DNA of 64,000 nucleotides from Siphonodentalium dalli (GCA_032622095.1 CP136061.1:84046324-84110323); one strand, 5' to 3'. Positions 47,326-58,428 are shown, counted from the stretch's first letter. Numbers and translations: made by a program. Notes: generated by a model from the letters alone, not told the origin.

Positions 47326-47939
47326 ATTCAACCATGGGCAGGTGGGAACCCAAATACTGAAGTGATCACCACAGTGTGGCAAGCAACCTATATACCAACA
47401 ACACAATACTGAAGTGATCACCCCAGTGTGGCAAGCAACCTCATATACCAACAACACAATCGCTTGGGCTTGGCAAAATAAGCCCATGGTAATTCCAACA
47501 AAGGGCCATAACTCTGGTGAAAATTGGCAACTTCGAACTTGACCTGTAGTTTGAGCTAGTAAATTCACATAACAAATTTCATTCCAATCAGTTTAGACAT
47601 AAATGTACTACTAGTACAGTGATAATCCAGAAATGATAATTGAGTGAAAATTGCAAGAAAAAGGGCCATAACTGTGGTGAAAAGTGGCGTGCGGAACCCG
47701 AATTGGAAGTTGACCTGCATTTTGTGCTTGTATACCCACATACCAAATTTCATTCCATTCAATTGAGACTATTTTAAGTTATCATCGGGAAAGCAAATGG
47801 ATGGACGGACATGCATGTACAGATGAAGAGACAAATAACATAATACATGAGCGCTCCTAACGTGATGTCATCTGTATGCAGCCTTAGTCGGTAACATAGA
47901 TATGATCAGCGCTCCCAACCATCGATGTGAAACCACATG
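47326..47939. repeat. Dispersed 'gggccataactctgg' repeat and a 55-bp duplication
   Basis: 'actgaagtgatcaccacagt' + 'gtggcaagcaacct' occurs twice (47356, 47408). Two copies of 'aagggccataactctggtga' follow (47503, 47660), each with 'gacctg' and 'aaatttcattcc'. Confidence 0.6.
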
Positions 47940-47989
47940 AATACTCAGCCAGTAATGACGTTGATGGAATGAGGACTAAATGTGTACAC

Positions 47990-48225
47990 ATGCTCAGTTA
48001 GTAGCGTAACATTGTCAGTAATGACATGGATGTAATGTGAATTACACACGCACGCATTCAGTCAGTAATGACATGGATGTAATGTGAATTACACACGCAC
48101 GCATTCAGTCAGTAATGACATGGATGTGATGTGAATTACACACGCATGCATTCAGTCAGTAATGACATGGATGTAATGTGAATTACACACGCACGCATTC
48201 AGTCAGCAACTATATGGATATGGTG
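47990..48225. repeat. 47-bp minisatellite, about 4-5 units
   Basis: Unit attcagtcagtaatgacatg + gatgtaatgtgaattacaca + cgcacgc. The last, diverged unit (48195-48225) overlaps the end of the proposed UQCC6 exon 2. Confidence 0.88.
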
Positions 48226-48285
48226 AGCACTTGCACTCTCTTTTTCCATCTTCTTTACTTCTTCTGCAAACATTTCATCAAGTCC
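48199..48285 (-). CDS. UQCC6: UQCC6/Brawnin, probable exon 2
   Basis: The acceptor ttaaattgcag opens a phase-0 exon of 28 codons and a stop: GLDEMFAEEVKKMEKESASA then HHIHIVAD. Phase and strand fit exon 1 (53211-53306), giving a 60-aa protein, near the family size (about 60-70 aa). The charged helix after the membrane segment is as expected. The last about 8 codons and the stop lie in a diverged minisatellite unit. Primary sequence similarity to the family is weak in this tail, so this exon is a proposal. Confidence 0.45.
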   Translation of the reverse strand, partial: GLDEMFAEEVKKMEKESASAHHIHIVAD

Positions 48286-50039
48286 CTGCAATTTAATCGA
48301 ACAAAATTAATGCATGGTACTACACCCCCTGTATCCGGCTTCAGGTACATGTATGTTGTGGATACCACAAATCCGGTGTAATAAAAATAGTTTACATATC
48401 GACACGTGGTAAGTACATGTATATGACAATTTTTCACAAAGATATGAAAATTACCAAACTACTCTTTCTCGTCCGTAGATTTAGTTTGTATTCTCATGTT
48501 CAGAGATGAATTTATCAACTCAAAAATGTAGCGATTACATTATATTTCATCACAAATGTTGTCTCACACTAATTGGTTAGGGGTTTCGTCGGTAATTTAG
48601 GCTTCATTCTTGTACATAATTCCCCAAGTAGTGCTGCATTTATAGAATATTATATTCCCCAGACCCATTTTCTTACAGACATTGTTTATAAAAGCTGAAC
48701 AAGTACAATTGTTTTGACTTTGTAGAACGGTGCTGGTGCATGTAGTGGGTAAAGTGAGCGCGGGTGTGACAACTTGTTAATGGTACCACAACTTCGGTGT
48801 AGCGACTCCCTTTAGTTCGGTGCCTAATATAGGAAATACTATTTTAAAATCCCCTCACAGCGAGAAATGAATGTGAAAATGACACGTTATAGGCCCACAC
48901 AGGTATACATGTACTTTACTTGCTATTATTATCATCGTCATGATTTCATTCCGGTATACTGCACCATTATAATATAGTATTTCCAGTTTCCTCTGGTCTT
49001 CACATGTCTAATAAACCATATGCATCCCATTGCAATGCTTTGATGGCCATATATTTCAAATATCGGGAAGAACATCTATATTATAGACACGTGCATTGTC
49101 AAGATATAACCGATGTTGAGCAAATAATGCCATGTAGTTCAATCGCCATATCATCCCTTGATTATAAACTGCAAACAGTATACGCTCAATTTGGTTCCGA
49201 ATTAGGGATACATGTATTTTGGGAAACTGAAATATGGTCGCTCAGTCATGCAGGAAAAGATACTTTAATGTTCACTTTATTTGTTTCTCCCAGGCATAAA
49301 CACAATTATGTCAGTACTAGTTAGTAAGTTTCACCATGCCTTACATAACTGCATGCATGCATGGCAGTGGTTATATTAATGTAACCAAATACATTGATAT
49401 AATCGGATCACTGCAATGCGATAGCATGAACCAAACTCTCCCCTAAGTAGGAACCAAATGGTCATAATGTTGTAAATTGTACACGTAGGTGTATATTCCT
49501 CTGCCGTAAAGTAAATACTGTTTGTTGTATATAGTTTCAGTGATATATGGCTCCAAAAATTGCAATAAAGAGGTGGCTTACATGCACCCCCCCACCTCAG
49601 TGATGCATGATGTACTTACATGTATGGGGATTCATTACGCTGGTTCTGCATGGTGCCTTACATGTATATCGACAACTCTGGGACTAACGGATCAATCTAT
49701 ATATTAATACTGTATATTTACATGGGAACCAACACATTGACAAATCCATATTATCATATATGATTTGATCATGACTCCAAAAGTTGAGATAAGAAAGGTT
49801 GTGCTTATGTACACCAGAATAAGTCCCCCCCCCCCCCCCCCCCCTGTCTTTAAATCTACCTCAAGAACGAGTAAAACTGCAACTGTCAGAACATTTATAT
49901 ACAGGTAGGTAAATATTGTCGTCAATTCACGCATCAATGTGTGCGATTTAAAACAGAGCAAAAAATAATAGGTTGCAATTTAAATACCAGTAAGGCACCA
50001 TGAAATTGAGTAACTTGTTTGGACCACATGGTAATTGCA
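48286..50039. other. Intronic or intergenic, nothing recognised
   Basis: Would be UQCC6 intron if exon 2 is right. Contains a C homopolymer (49826-49845). A 106-codon plus-strand frame (49004-49324) has no recognised domain. Confidence 0.45.
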
Positions 50040-50043
50040 TTAA

Positions 50044-50553
50044 ACCCTTTGAGTGCCAGGGGCCGATCTCATCGGCCCTAATTTATGGTCTGTAGAGTGC
50101 CCTTTTTTCAGATTGTTTTTATTTGGGTTGAATTTTTTTTGGGTATGCTTAAGCATGCTATAGCGAATTTAAAAACAAACTGGATAAAACCTTTGGGGCA
50201 TGTTATAACTCAAAACTATCACCAAGTATTCATAGTAATAATTTTGATGCCCATGATAAATGTAAGATTCCCTGGCGCTAAACCTACAAAATAAGTCTGT
50301 TAGGTAAGGTATATGAGAAAATGAATTCTCCAGGAAAAACACCAGTACAAAACTAATCCTTTGAAATAAGTCTGTTGAAGAATATAAGAAAAAATTATTA
50401 AAATTGTAAAAAATAATAACAAATGAAAAATTGTTAGGCCAATGCATTCTCTTATATATGCGAGGTGACCTATGGTCGACTCGCATATATAAGAGAATGC
50501 ATTGGCACAGGGTATATGGGTTGTTACAAAAATCGGACTTGGCACTCAAAGGG
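50044..50553. mobile_element. TTAA hairpin element, CCCTTTGAGTGCCAG type, 510 bp
   Basis: TTAA at 50040-50043 and 50554-50557; ends ACCCTTTGAGTGCCAGG and TTGGCACTCAAAGGG; hairpin 50438-50515. The interior matches 54060-54300 in reverse orientation. Confidence 0.85.
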
Positions 50554-50557
50554 TTAA

Positions 50558-51226
50558 AAGAAATTTGTGTTCTGAGAAGTGTTCTGAACACTTGATTTTA
50601 GCCAATAGCTCCACTCAGCTAACTGAACAAGCTAAACAAGAGTATCGTGGGCGTGGCTACGCCCGTTAGTTTACTTGTAAATTGTTATTAAATCAGGTGA
50701 ATTAAGTTAAAAAAAATGACTATATAATTGGAAGAAACACATATTTGAACTTGGTCTGTATTATTTGCTGAGATACATATAGCAACAGTGGTTCAGATCA
50801 AATTATCCAAACTGGAGTTATCAGTCGGAAACCAAAACGTTATGAAATGAGACAAATACTGAGTCAAAAAGGGCTGTAACGCATGTATAAAATAAGTGTA
50901 TGGAACCTATATTCGAAAGTGGCATGTATTCTTGTCTAATAATGACACAACGCAACTTTGGTTCAAATATAATGATCCAAACTGGAGTTATCGGTCAGAA
51001 AACAAAATATTTAATTGATGGATGAACGGACAGATGGTTATACCAACGATACATGTACATGTAGGTACCCACTGGAAATAACTCATATTTTGGTGCCTGT
51101 CAAAATGGTAGGCACCAATTGGTTGTCATGACGGTCATTCATAAATTTGTGCCAGTCATATATATTTTCAAAAAGAATACAATATCTGTTACAGGGCACT
51201 TTTATAGGCATTTAATAAATCAATTA
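50558..51226. other. Non-coding with dispersed mollusc-type repeat
   Basis: Two blocks around 'ccaaactggagttatc' (50808, 50970); no gene. Confidence 0.5.
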
Positions 51227-52972
51227 CAGTAAAACCTCTCCAAACCGAACACCCTTCGGACCAACCCTTTTGTTTGGTTTATAGAAAATAGCACTACGAT
51301 CGGAATGTATTGATGTCATTGTCGAAGAACAACTGACTCATTATTGATTATTTAAAATTTATTCAATAAAGTACCATATCAAATATAAATAAAAGGTCAG
51401 CCGACCACAGTGTCCCCCGAAAACATGGCAAGTCGACGCCGCTTTGTTAAAGAAATTAAAAAATATGTTGAAATGTTCTAAGTCGTAAAGAAATAATTTT
51501 TCCGTCATCTATATACATGTTACACATCTCCAATATGTTGGTAACATTACTCTGAAGTTTCAAATATCTACGATCAAAACTGTAGGAGGAGTTGATTTCA
51601 CCATGAAGGTACCCTCATACAGAAAATTATAAAAAATGTTTTTCAAAGTCGAAAGGCCCATAACTCTGGGAAAAATCATTGGATCAAACTCAAATTCGAC
51701 CTTGACCTGTATTTTGATATGAACGACCCACAAAAAAAAACAGATTTCCAATTAAACAATCCAAACTTGAGTTTTCATCCAGAAACCAAAGAAAAAACAA
51801 GAATATTTAATTTTTCTATTGTCGAAAAAAGTCCATAACTCTAGGAAAAATCATCGGATCAAACTCAAATTCGAACTCATCCTCTATATTGATATGACTG
51901 ATCCACATACATTAAAGGATCCAAACTTGAGATATCATCCGGAAACCGAAAAAGTGAGAAATTTTCAAAGTGAAAAAAAAGTTGAAAAAAGGGAAATAAC
52001 TCCTTAAAAGAATATCGGATCAAACCCAGAATTGCAGAGCACCTGTGTTCTTGGTTGAGACACCTACATACCAAGTTTCAATCAAATCATTACTGGAGTT
52101 ATTACTCCGGAGGGACGGACGCGGCTGATTACAATAGTCGTCCGAAAATTTCGGGGGACAATAACAATAGATAAAACATCATGTTAAAATATGAATTAAA
52201 AACATGGTATATTAAGACATAATACATGTATAGATAAAACAGGACACATGGAAACGATAAATGTTACAGTGATTGAAAATGTCACTTAAAAATGTTGCAT
52301 CTTTAGTATACATGTAGTTGATTCGTACTCTTAAATAATCGTAACTATTAATTAGCGGTATTTTGTTCGGCGACATCTTTGAACCGGATTATAACAACAG
52401 GTGTCTGATTAGATAACTGAATGCTTATTTAACACATTGAGTGAACAATGGTGACTTCACAGCACTGACATTTTGTTTTCAAATCAATCATTGTGCTGAA
52501 TTGGACTCTTATTTTTACGACTTTTACGACTTCTGTCCAAACTAAACAAAATTAGCTAAATTTACACGATGGTAGTGTATTGTCACCAGTACAGTTTTAA
52601 TTAACCTGTCACACCAAATGAGCCATCACGAAAATGGCACTCAGAGTTGATTGTATAGACTAGAAATTTAAAATCATTAAAGATACCCAGTCTATACACT
52701 ATTTAAAGCCAAAACAAGTTCACCATCAAGTATGTCAAATCAACAGAATGTGCGTTTGATTGTTATCGCTTTCCACGTTCGGATTTCGGAGGTAAAAATT
52801 AATGTATTCGTTTTGGACTAGAAAAGCCGTCCGATGTTCGGAATAGAGAGTTTCCGGATTACAGAGGTAATTTTTAGTGAGAACACACTTTGGTGAATTC
52901 GGGACCGGACAATTTGGTCGGTATGGAGAGGGATTCGGTTTATAGAGGGTCCGGTTTGGAGAGGTTTTACTG
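51227..52972. mobile_element. Pogo/Tigger-like non-autonomous element
   Basis: TIR CAGTAAAACCTCTCCAAACC at both ends, flanked by TA (51225-51226, 52973-52974). Sub-terminal repeats of 'aaaccgaa' and 'ggattacagagg' occur near the right end. 1,746 bp without a transposase; 750 bp of it is the nested TGTCCCCCG element. Confidence 0.85.
51411..52160. repeat. TGTCCCCCGAAAA-ended repeat, copy 2 (nested)
   Basis: Same ends and shared 'gtcagccgaccacag' left context as copy 1. The interior includes two 'cataactctgggaaaaatca' blocks and 'gagggacggacgc'. Nested in the pogo-like element. Confidence 0.7.
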
Positions 52973-53054
52973 TACCAGCACTAAACCTAAAAAAAGTAAT
53001 AGAATCTATGTGAAGAAGTTTCTATAGAAATTTGTTAAAAAAGAAACTTTCAAG

Positions 53055-53190
53055 AGAAGATTAGGCCAAAGCAGAATGAGGTCCCAGAAGGTGAATTTAG
53101 TTATGCTAGCCCGCAATGCGGGATAGCGTCACTAAATTCACCCTCTGGGTACCTCATTCTGCAAATGACAGCCACACTAAACTCAAGACT
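53055..53190. mobile_element. Two-hairpin element, right half, at UQCC6 splice donor
   Basis: Hairpin 53072-53163 (gcagaatgaggtcccagaagg) and tail gccacactaaactcaagact. Its edge is about 20 bp from the UQCC6 exon 1 donor. Confidence 0.75.
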
Positions 53191-53210
53191 TCATGTGGGA
53201 TAAATCTCAC

Positions 53211-53306
53211 CTCCAGAGGCTTGTAGTACCAATGAACGGTCTGAGAACCGAGTAACATGGCCGACAGGGCTGACATCTGGAACAACAGGTAGCGAGTCCA
53301 CCTCAT
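53211..53306 (-). CDS. UQCC6: UQCC6/Brawnin (complex III assembly microprotein), exon 1
   Basis: The ATG at 53306 opens MRWTRYLLFQ, MSALSAMLLG, SQTVHWYYKPLE, then a donor GAG|GTGAGA at 53210. The family signature YL(x9)AM(x2)G(x3)VHxYYxP of Brawnin (human C12orf73) is matched without gaps. Residues about 6-22 form the single membrane segment for the mitochondrial inner membrane. The family protein assists cytochrome b/complex III assembly together with SMIM4. If not spliced, the frame reads 19 more residues and stops inside the hairpin element. It lies 154 nt after the SMIM4 stop on the same strand. Confidence 0.75.
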
Positions 53307-53460
53307 CTTGTAGTCATAGAAATGCTTGAGTGAAATTTAGTCTATTGTTCGTAAGTGTAGCCTATTGCTTGTTATTCCTGTCTAATGTTCGTTATTGTCG
53401 CTTTCTTCTAGTAAAACTCTCGATATGAATTTTGCTGTCTTTGTTGTGCCTCTTTTAGTT
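53307..53460 (-). promoter_or_regulatory. Intercistronic spacer SMIM4-UQCC6
   Basis: 154 nt between the stop of SMIM4 and the start of UQCC6. The only ATG on the coding strand is at 53317; it opens a 4-codon frame (M-T-T-R) whose TGA overlaps the UQCC6 ATG. An AATAAA overlaps the SMIM4 stop (53460-53465) and could act as a poly(A) signal, the main argument against one shared mRNA. Confidence 0.6.
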
Positions 53461-53540
53461 TTATTGGGATTGTTGTTGTTGTTGTCTTTGTTGTACTTCT
53501 TTTAGTCTTCGTTCTAGTTCTTTGCGTTTGTAGACATTGT
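53461..53540 (-). CDS. SMIM4: SMIM4/UQCC5, last exon
   Basis: The acceptor tttttgtttcttcag joins a phase-1 exon: the T left by the first coding exon plus AC gives Tyr. NVYKRKELERRLKEVQQRQQ and QQQSQ follow, then the stop. This reproduces the family's FY-x-VYRRK...RRL tail in sequence and position. The Gln run is a CAA repeat. The joined protein is 77 aa (human about 70). Confidence 0.82.
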
Positions 53541-53900
53541 CTGAAGAAACAAAAACAACAAAACCTGCACCCGTCAGAAAAAAAACTTTAATCTGACATT
53601 AATAACTGCATGACATAAAACCTGAGTGTTTAAATTCAGCATTATGTGAGTACAATGCTTTATATTGTGTTCATGAATACAATGTGTTAGGTAGTGTCCA
53701 GTCGAATAAATATGACTGCTTCTAACATATAACAAGCTAGAAACTACATTATTGTACACAAATTTCATGCCTTGGGGTAGAATAGCTAGATTGTGTCTTT
53801 TCAACAGCAAGCAGGACTATTCCCGCCAGAATTACAACAATTCTGGCATCGTGGCAATTTCTGGCCAGATTGTGACTTCAGCTGGAGGGTAATAGTTTTA

Positions 53901-54346
53901 GCTCTTTTCAGTGCCAGGTCCGATTTTTGTATCAACCCATATACCCTGTGCCAATGCATTCTCTTATATATGCGAGTCGACCATAGGTCACCTCGCAAAT
54001 ATAAGAGAATGCATTGGCCTAACAATTTTTCATCATTTGTTATTATTTTTGACAATTTTAATAATTTTTTCTTATATTCTTTAATAGACTTATTTTGTAG
54101 GTTTAGTGCCAGGAAATCTGACGTTTTTCATGGTCATCAAAATTATTACTCTGAATACTTGGTGATAGTTTTGAGTTATAACATGCCCCTAAGGTTTAAT
54201 CCAGTTTGTTTTAAAATTCGCTATAGCATGCTTAAACATACCCAAAAAAATTGAACCCAAAAAAATCTTTAAAAAAAAATAATTTAGGGACGATTTTACA
54301 GACCGTAAATTAGGGCTGATGAGATCGGCCCCTGGCACTGAAAGGA
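53901..54346. mobile_element. TTAA hairpin element, GTGCCAGG type, in SMIM4 intron
   Basis: Right TTAA at 54347-54350; the left flank is degenerate. Ends TTTTCAGTGCCAGGTCC and CCCCTGGCACTGAAAGGA; hairpin 53948-54022. Confidence 0.75.
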
Positions 54347-54350
54347 TTAA

Positions 54351-55674
54351 AGACAATAGCCGGCGATAGTCGGGTATTAAATGGTCAAAACTACTTTCCG
54401 ACATGTATTAATGGTGCTTCATCCAAATAAATAAAGGACAATATGAGTATATACATTGAGTTCATTGAGTCTCAATGTACAAATGTATATAATCATTCTC
54501 GATATTTTACCCAAAGGCAGTCAACATGAATACACATGTATACTATAATACGTATATACATCAATGGTGTTTTGTTTTCCAAACACATAATGAGCCATGG
54601 TCAATGGTTAAAAACTCGCAGGTACATGTAGCTCCAGTGACCATCACGAGGCCCCAACGGGCCACAGTGCCATGCATCCATGGTGTATTTGTTTTAATGT
54701 CTGCATAACGAATCCTCGTTGACAATCACAACACCTCCATGTTACATTTGTGTTTACACACAGCCTCACCTCTCCTACATTATATAGGATATTCCAATGA
54801 TTTATGAGCTGAAAATCACAGTGCAAGATATTCGCCTACATGTATACGCACATGTCTTAGATAATGCAAAACCATTACAATTTAAATGGAATTATCAAGG
54901 GTTTTATTCAGTGCACCAATTTTTTGTTGAAAGTACCTGACTAGTGAACAGGATATCTACATACACGGCGCCATCTACACCCAATCGACGGCCTATACAT
55001 GTTTGAGAAGGGTCTCCCCACTGGGCTAATGAACAAATGTTATTATTTACAAGTCTATTATCAAGTACCATATTTACCAACTTTGTATGAGTTACTACAT
55101 TTTAATAGTAAATAAATGCAGCAAAAAATGCTCGAACCCTCATTGGAATCACTTTGGTAGGGTGATCAATAGAAAGGGAGAATAATCTTGCTCAAAGTAG
55201 TTATTGTTACAAAGAATATAGCCAAATTGGCAACATCCACTGTCATATATTAATTAAATGTAGTGACACTCGATGATGAAATTGATTTCATTCGTTTATC
55301 GCCAATAGTTGCATCCTATCGAGAAGTATATATTTACAATCGAGCATACATGTGTAATTCAGACGATGTTTTCTATGGAGTGGTACAGTCCATTTGCTTG
55401 AGATTTTCTACGATGTTAGTAGAATGCTAAATTTCTCCAGTACATGTAGGCATAGTGCCTGAATCCTAACATATCCCGAACAAGTCCATAATATGATAAT
55501 AATGATCCGTTTCTATACCGGTATGTGAACATTGATTCTATTCTGATGTGAGAAAACAATCAATCTCTTAATTAATGGAGAATATGAACAACAATCACTG
55601 AACATTTCACAGTAAATTGCATGCCAATCTGAAAAAGGATCATGCTTAAACACTGCTTTGTGTACTAAAAATAT
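54351..55674. other. SMIM4 intron, nothing recognised
   Basis: AT-rich with frequent 'acatgta' words. No open frame or repeat could be supported. Confidence 0.5.
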
Positions 55675-56090
55675 TTTCTAACATTTGCAGAATGAGGTGA
55701 CCAAATTTTGAATTCAGTGATGCTACCCTGCACACCGGGCTAGCAAAACACAAATTCACCCTCAGGGGACCTCATTCTGCTTAGGCCTCAATTTCTGGGA
55801 CATATCTATTTGTCACAAATAAACATGTTTTATTACTTTTTCCCTTCTGGGAAGTTTTTATAACCCATAATTTTCAGAAGATAAAATGCATAATCGAGAT
55901 GACTAATGGGTAATATCACCATATTCAACTGGGGAACTTTAATCTGATCCTAGGTCTCCCATAGTAGTTGAGGCCAAAGCAGAATGATGTTCCCAGAGGA
56001 AGGAATTTTGTGACGATAGCAGGCAGTGCGGGATACCATCACTAAATTCACTCCCTGGAGACTCGCTGTCCCAAGTTCTAGAGTCAAATG
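55675..56090. mobile_element. Two-hairpin element, diverged
   Basis: Left hairpin 55688-55779 (apex CCCTGCACACCGGG), right hairpin 55980-56070, spacer with 'gatgactaatgggtaatatc'. Confidence 0.7.
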
Positions 56091-56600
56091 TGACAAGAAT
56101 AAATTACTGTACTAGACTTATTTAAACTTTTCAATATATCATGCACCTACAAGTACACATGTATGTTAAGCCTAAAAGATGCCTTTCCCAAAATCCCATC
56201 AGCCCAATCCCATGAACAGGTATCGGATAATTTCATAAACAGTGCCCATACATAGGCGTCAATGAGCGTTGCTAGATTATTTTCACATCTAGGCTCATTA
56301 TACAACAGTGCACATACTGTCATACATTAAATTTTTATGGGGAATTGGGCTGGGGTAATTCAATATTGGCTGTGTCTGCAAGAGTGATGCGATTTATGAT
56401 CCAAATCTTATTGATAAACGAGTGATCGAGGAAGGAAAATACCATTGTTGCTGGACCAAAATTTTCTCTTGCCTAAAGATTTGACAAATTTTTTTTGTTG
56501 TAAATTTAATTGAGGGTATGGTATAATTGGAGAAATTGAAGGAAATTCTTATTTTTTTTTCATTTGTTATACAATAATACAAGAGCATCGCTAGAGCATG
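56091..56600. other. SMIM4 intron, nothing recognised
   Basis: No gene or clear repeat. Confidence 0.45.
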
Positions 56601-56604
56601 ACCA

Positions 56605-57040
56605 AAATATACCCTAACCCTAACCCTAGAGTGTGACCAAAATATACCCTAACCCTAACCTTAACCCTAGAGCATGACCAAAATATACCCTAACGGTTCT
56701 AACCCTAACCCTAGAGCATGACCAAAATATACCCTAACCCTAACCCTAGAGCATGACCAAAATATACCCTAACCCTAACCCTAGAGCATGACCAAAATAT
56801 ACCCTAACCCTAACCCTAGAGCATGACCAAAATATACCCTAACCGTAACCCTAGAGGATGACCAAAATATACCCTAACCCTAACCCTAGAGCATGACCAA
56901 AATATACCCTAACCCTAACCCTAGAGCATGACCAAAATATACCCAGGGGCGCCGGAAGCATCCAAGGGCATGGGGTGGGGGCAGAGCATGACCAAAATAT
57001 ACCCTTTAGCCAGAGCATGACCAAAATATACCCTTTAGCC
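56605..57040. repeat. Telomere-like 35-bp minisatellite
   Basis: Units of ccctaaccctaaccctag + agcatgaccaaaatata, about ten copies, interrupted at 56945-56985 by a GC-rich segment. Each unit holds two to three CCCTAA hexamers, the metazoan telomere motif in C-strand orientation. Confidence 0.88.
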
Positions 57041-57724
57041 ATTTTCAATTGTTGTACTACAAAATACAATAACAAAGAAAATCTGATGTTCCCCTAATTT
57101 CAATGCCAAAATGTGGTCTACATGTATGTCGAAAACAGGTCATAACTCATGTGAAAATATCTGCATATTGGCATAAGAGACATCAGAAAATAATATAGCC
57201 ATATTAATAGCTAAGTAGTCCAAAGGCATGGGATGGAATTGGTGAAAATATGGCTCCAAACAAATTCACCAGTACATGACAATATTTGGACCGATTTAAA
57301 CCAAATTTGGTGCGCTGACTCGGGGTACCCTTGGCGGAATTATAATAGTGTTAGTTTTTGTAATTTTGTTATTTAAATTTTTTTTTTTTTTTTAATTACT
57401 TAAAAACAAATATTTAATTATTTTGTTTTGTTATTTATTTAATTATTTTATTTAGTTTTTGTTTTGTTAGATTGAGCAAGGAATTAAATCTAATTTTTTT
57501 AATTTTTTTTTTAAGAGTGAATATTTTTTCGAAAAAGGGCCATAACTCAGTTAAAAATAGTCTGATCAAACCCATATTCGAACTCGATCTGTCTTTTACG
57601 CTGAGAAATTCATATACCGAAATCGGTCGGGAAACTAAATTTTGCGATACCGATATCTTGCCGATATCACATATATCGACCCGATTCGATAGCCGATACC
57701 AATAATCGGTACATCACTAATAAA
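57041..57724. other. SMIM4 intron with homopolymer tracts
   Basis: T-rich runs (57378-57393, 57495-57512) and a 'gggccataactcagttaaaa' dispersed repeat (57537). Confidence 0.5.
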
Positions 57725-58137
57725 ATGAGATGATAAAGTGGGACACTTTATTGATCTCTTTTTAGAACAGACCATTCAGGCGATACCATATCGCGATAGA
57801 GATCATTAGGGTGTTCCTATAGTTATGATCCGAATACCGAATGTTCCAGATTGATTGTTTGTATTCTTTTATTACATAGATGTACATGTAGTTATGGGCG
57901 ATAATGAGTCTCATTGTTTATTTGTGACACAATTACACAATACAATATCTGGTCTCTGTTAACAGTAACCAATTTTGTATGTTAGCTAAACAACCACACG
58001 TGTTTAGACCATAAAATATTCAAAATATTATCAATATTAATCGATAGACGCATTTCTAATATCTTCTAATATCTTCTTCTAATATTGTATACCCGGTAAC
58101 TATAAACACATGTTTACAAAGAGATAGACCATCTTTA
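57725..58137. mobile_element. TTAA MITE 'AGATGGATTATCTC', right part
   Basis: It aligns with the right 370 bp of 36426-36945 (gaccattc, gtctctgttaacagtaacca, acatgtttacaaagagata) and ends accatct + TTAA. It ends about 90 bp from the SMIM4 donor. Confidence 0.7.
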
Positions 58138-58225
58138 AATATATTGAAATACTGCCCAGCACAACATGATACTGGTATTATCATAGAAATTGATGTTGCC
58201 ATGCGTGTTACACAAATATACTCAC

Positions 58226-58379
58226 AGAAATTGACGTTGCCAACGTGCCAGTTAATCATCAGAAACTCGATGCCTGCTCCAATCATGAAATACAGAGGAA
58301 GGAACCGGAATACTCCGAATCTTCGCTTTCCTGGGATCTTGTAAATAATATCGCTTAATTTCTGTATAAGTTTTCTCAT
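58226..58379 (-). CDS. SMIM4: SMIM4/UQCC5 (complex III assembly microprotein), first coding exon
   Basis: The exon runs 58226-58408, from acceptor aatttctttgcag to donor TTCT|GTGAGTAT. The ATG at 58379 is in A-rich context. The protein begins MRKLIQKLSDIIYK, then IPGKRRFGVFRFLPLYF, MIGAGIEFLMI and NWHVGNVNF. The PGKxRFGxxRFLP block is the signature of SMIM4 (UQCC5). Residues 27-43 form a membrane span; the family sits in the mitochondrial inner membrane and helps mature cytochrome b. Codons upstream of the ATG are open to the acceptor, so a longer start is possible. All three ATGs in this exon are in frame. Confidence 0.85.
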
Positions 58380-58428
58380 TGTATCAGGTGAAAATCTGTT
58401 TAAGAAACCTGCAAAGAAATTGGTTTAA

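Noticed and set aside
49004-49324. 106-codon plus-strand ORF
   Set aside because: No domain, no splice context, no composition shift; may be chance. Transcript data would be needed to keep it.
49826-49845. C homopolymer as a functional quadruplex site
   Set aside because: Simple homopolymer, likely length-uncertain in assembly; no further context.
56605-57040. Chromosome end
   Set aside because: Compound units with non-telomeric DNA and unique sequence on both sides; interstitial.
53211-58379. SMIM4 and UQCC6 as one fused protein
   Set aside because: SMIM4 has its own in-frame stop (53461-53463), and no acceptor in the spacer keeps phase with the UQCC6 frame; an in-frame TAA lies 33-31 nt upstream of its ATG.
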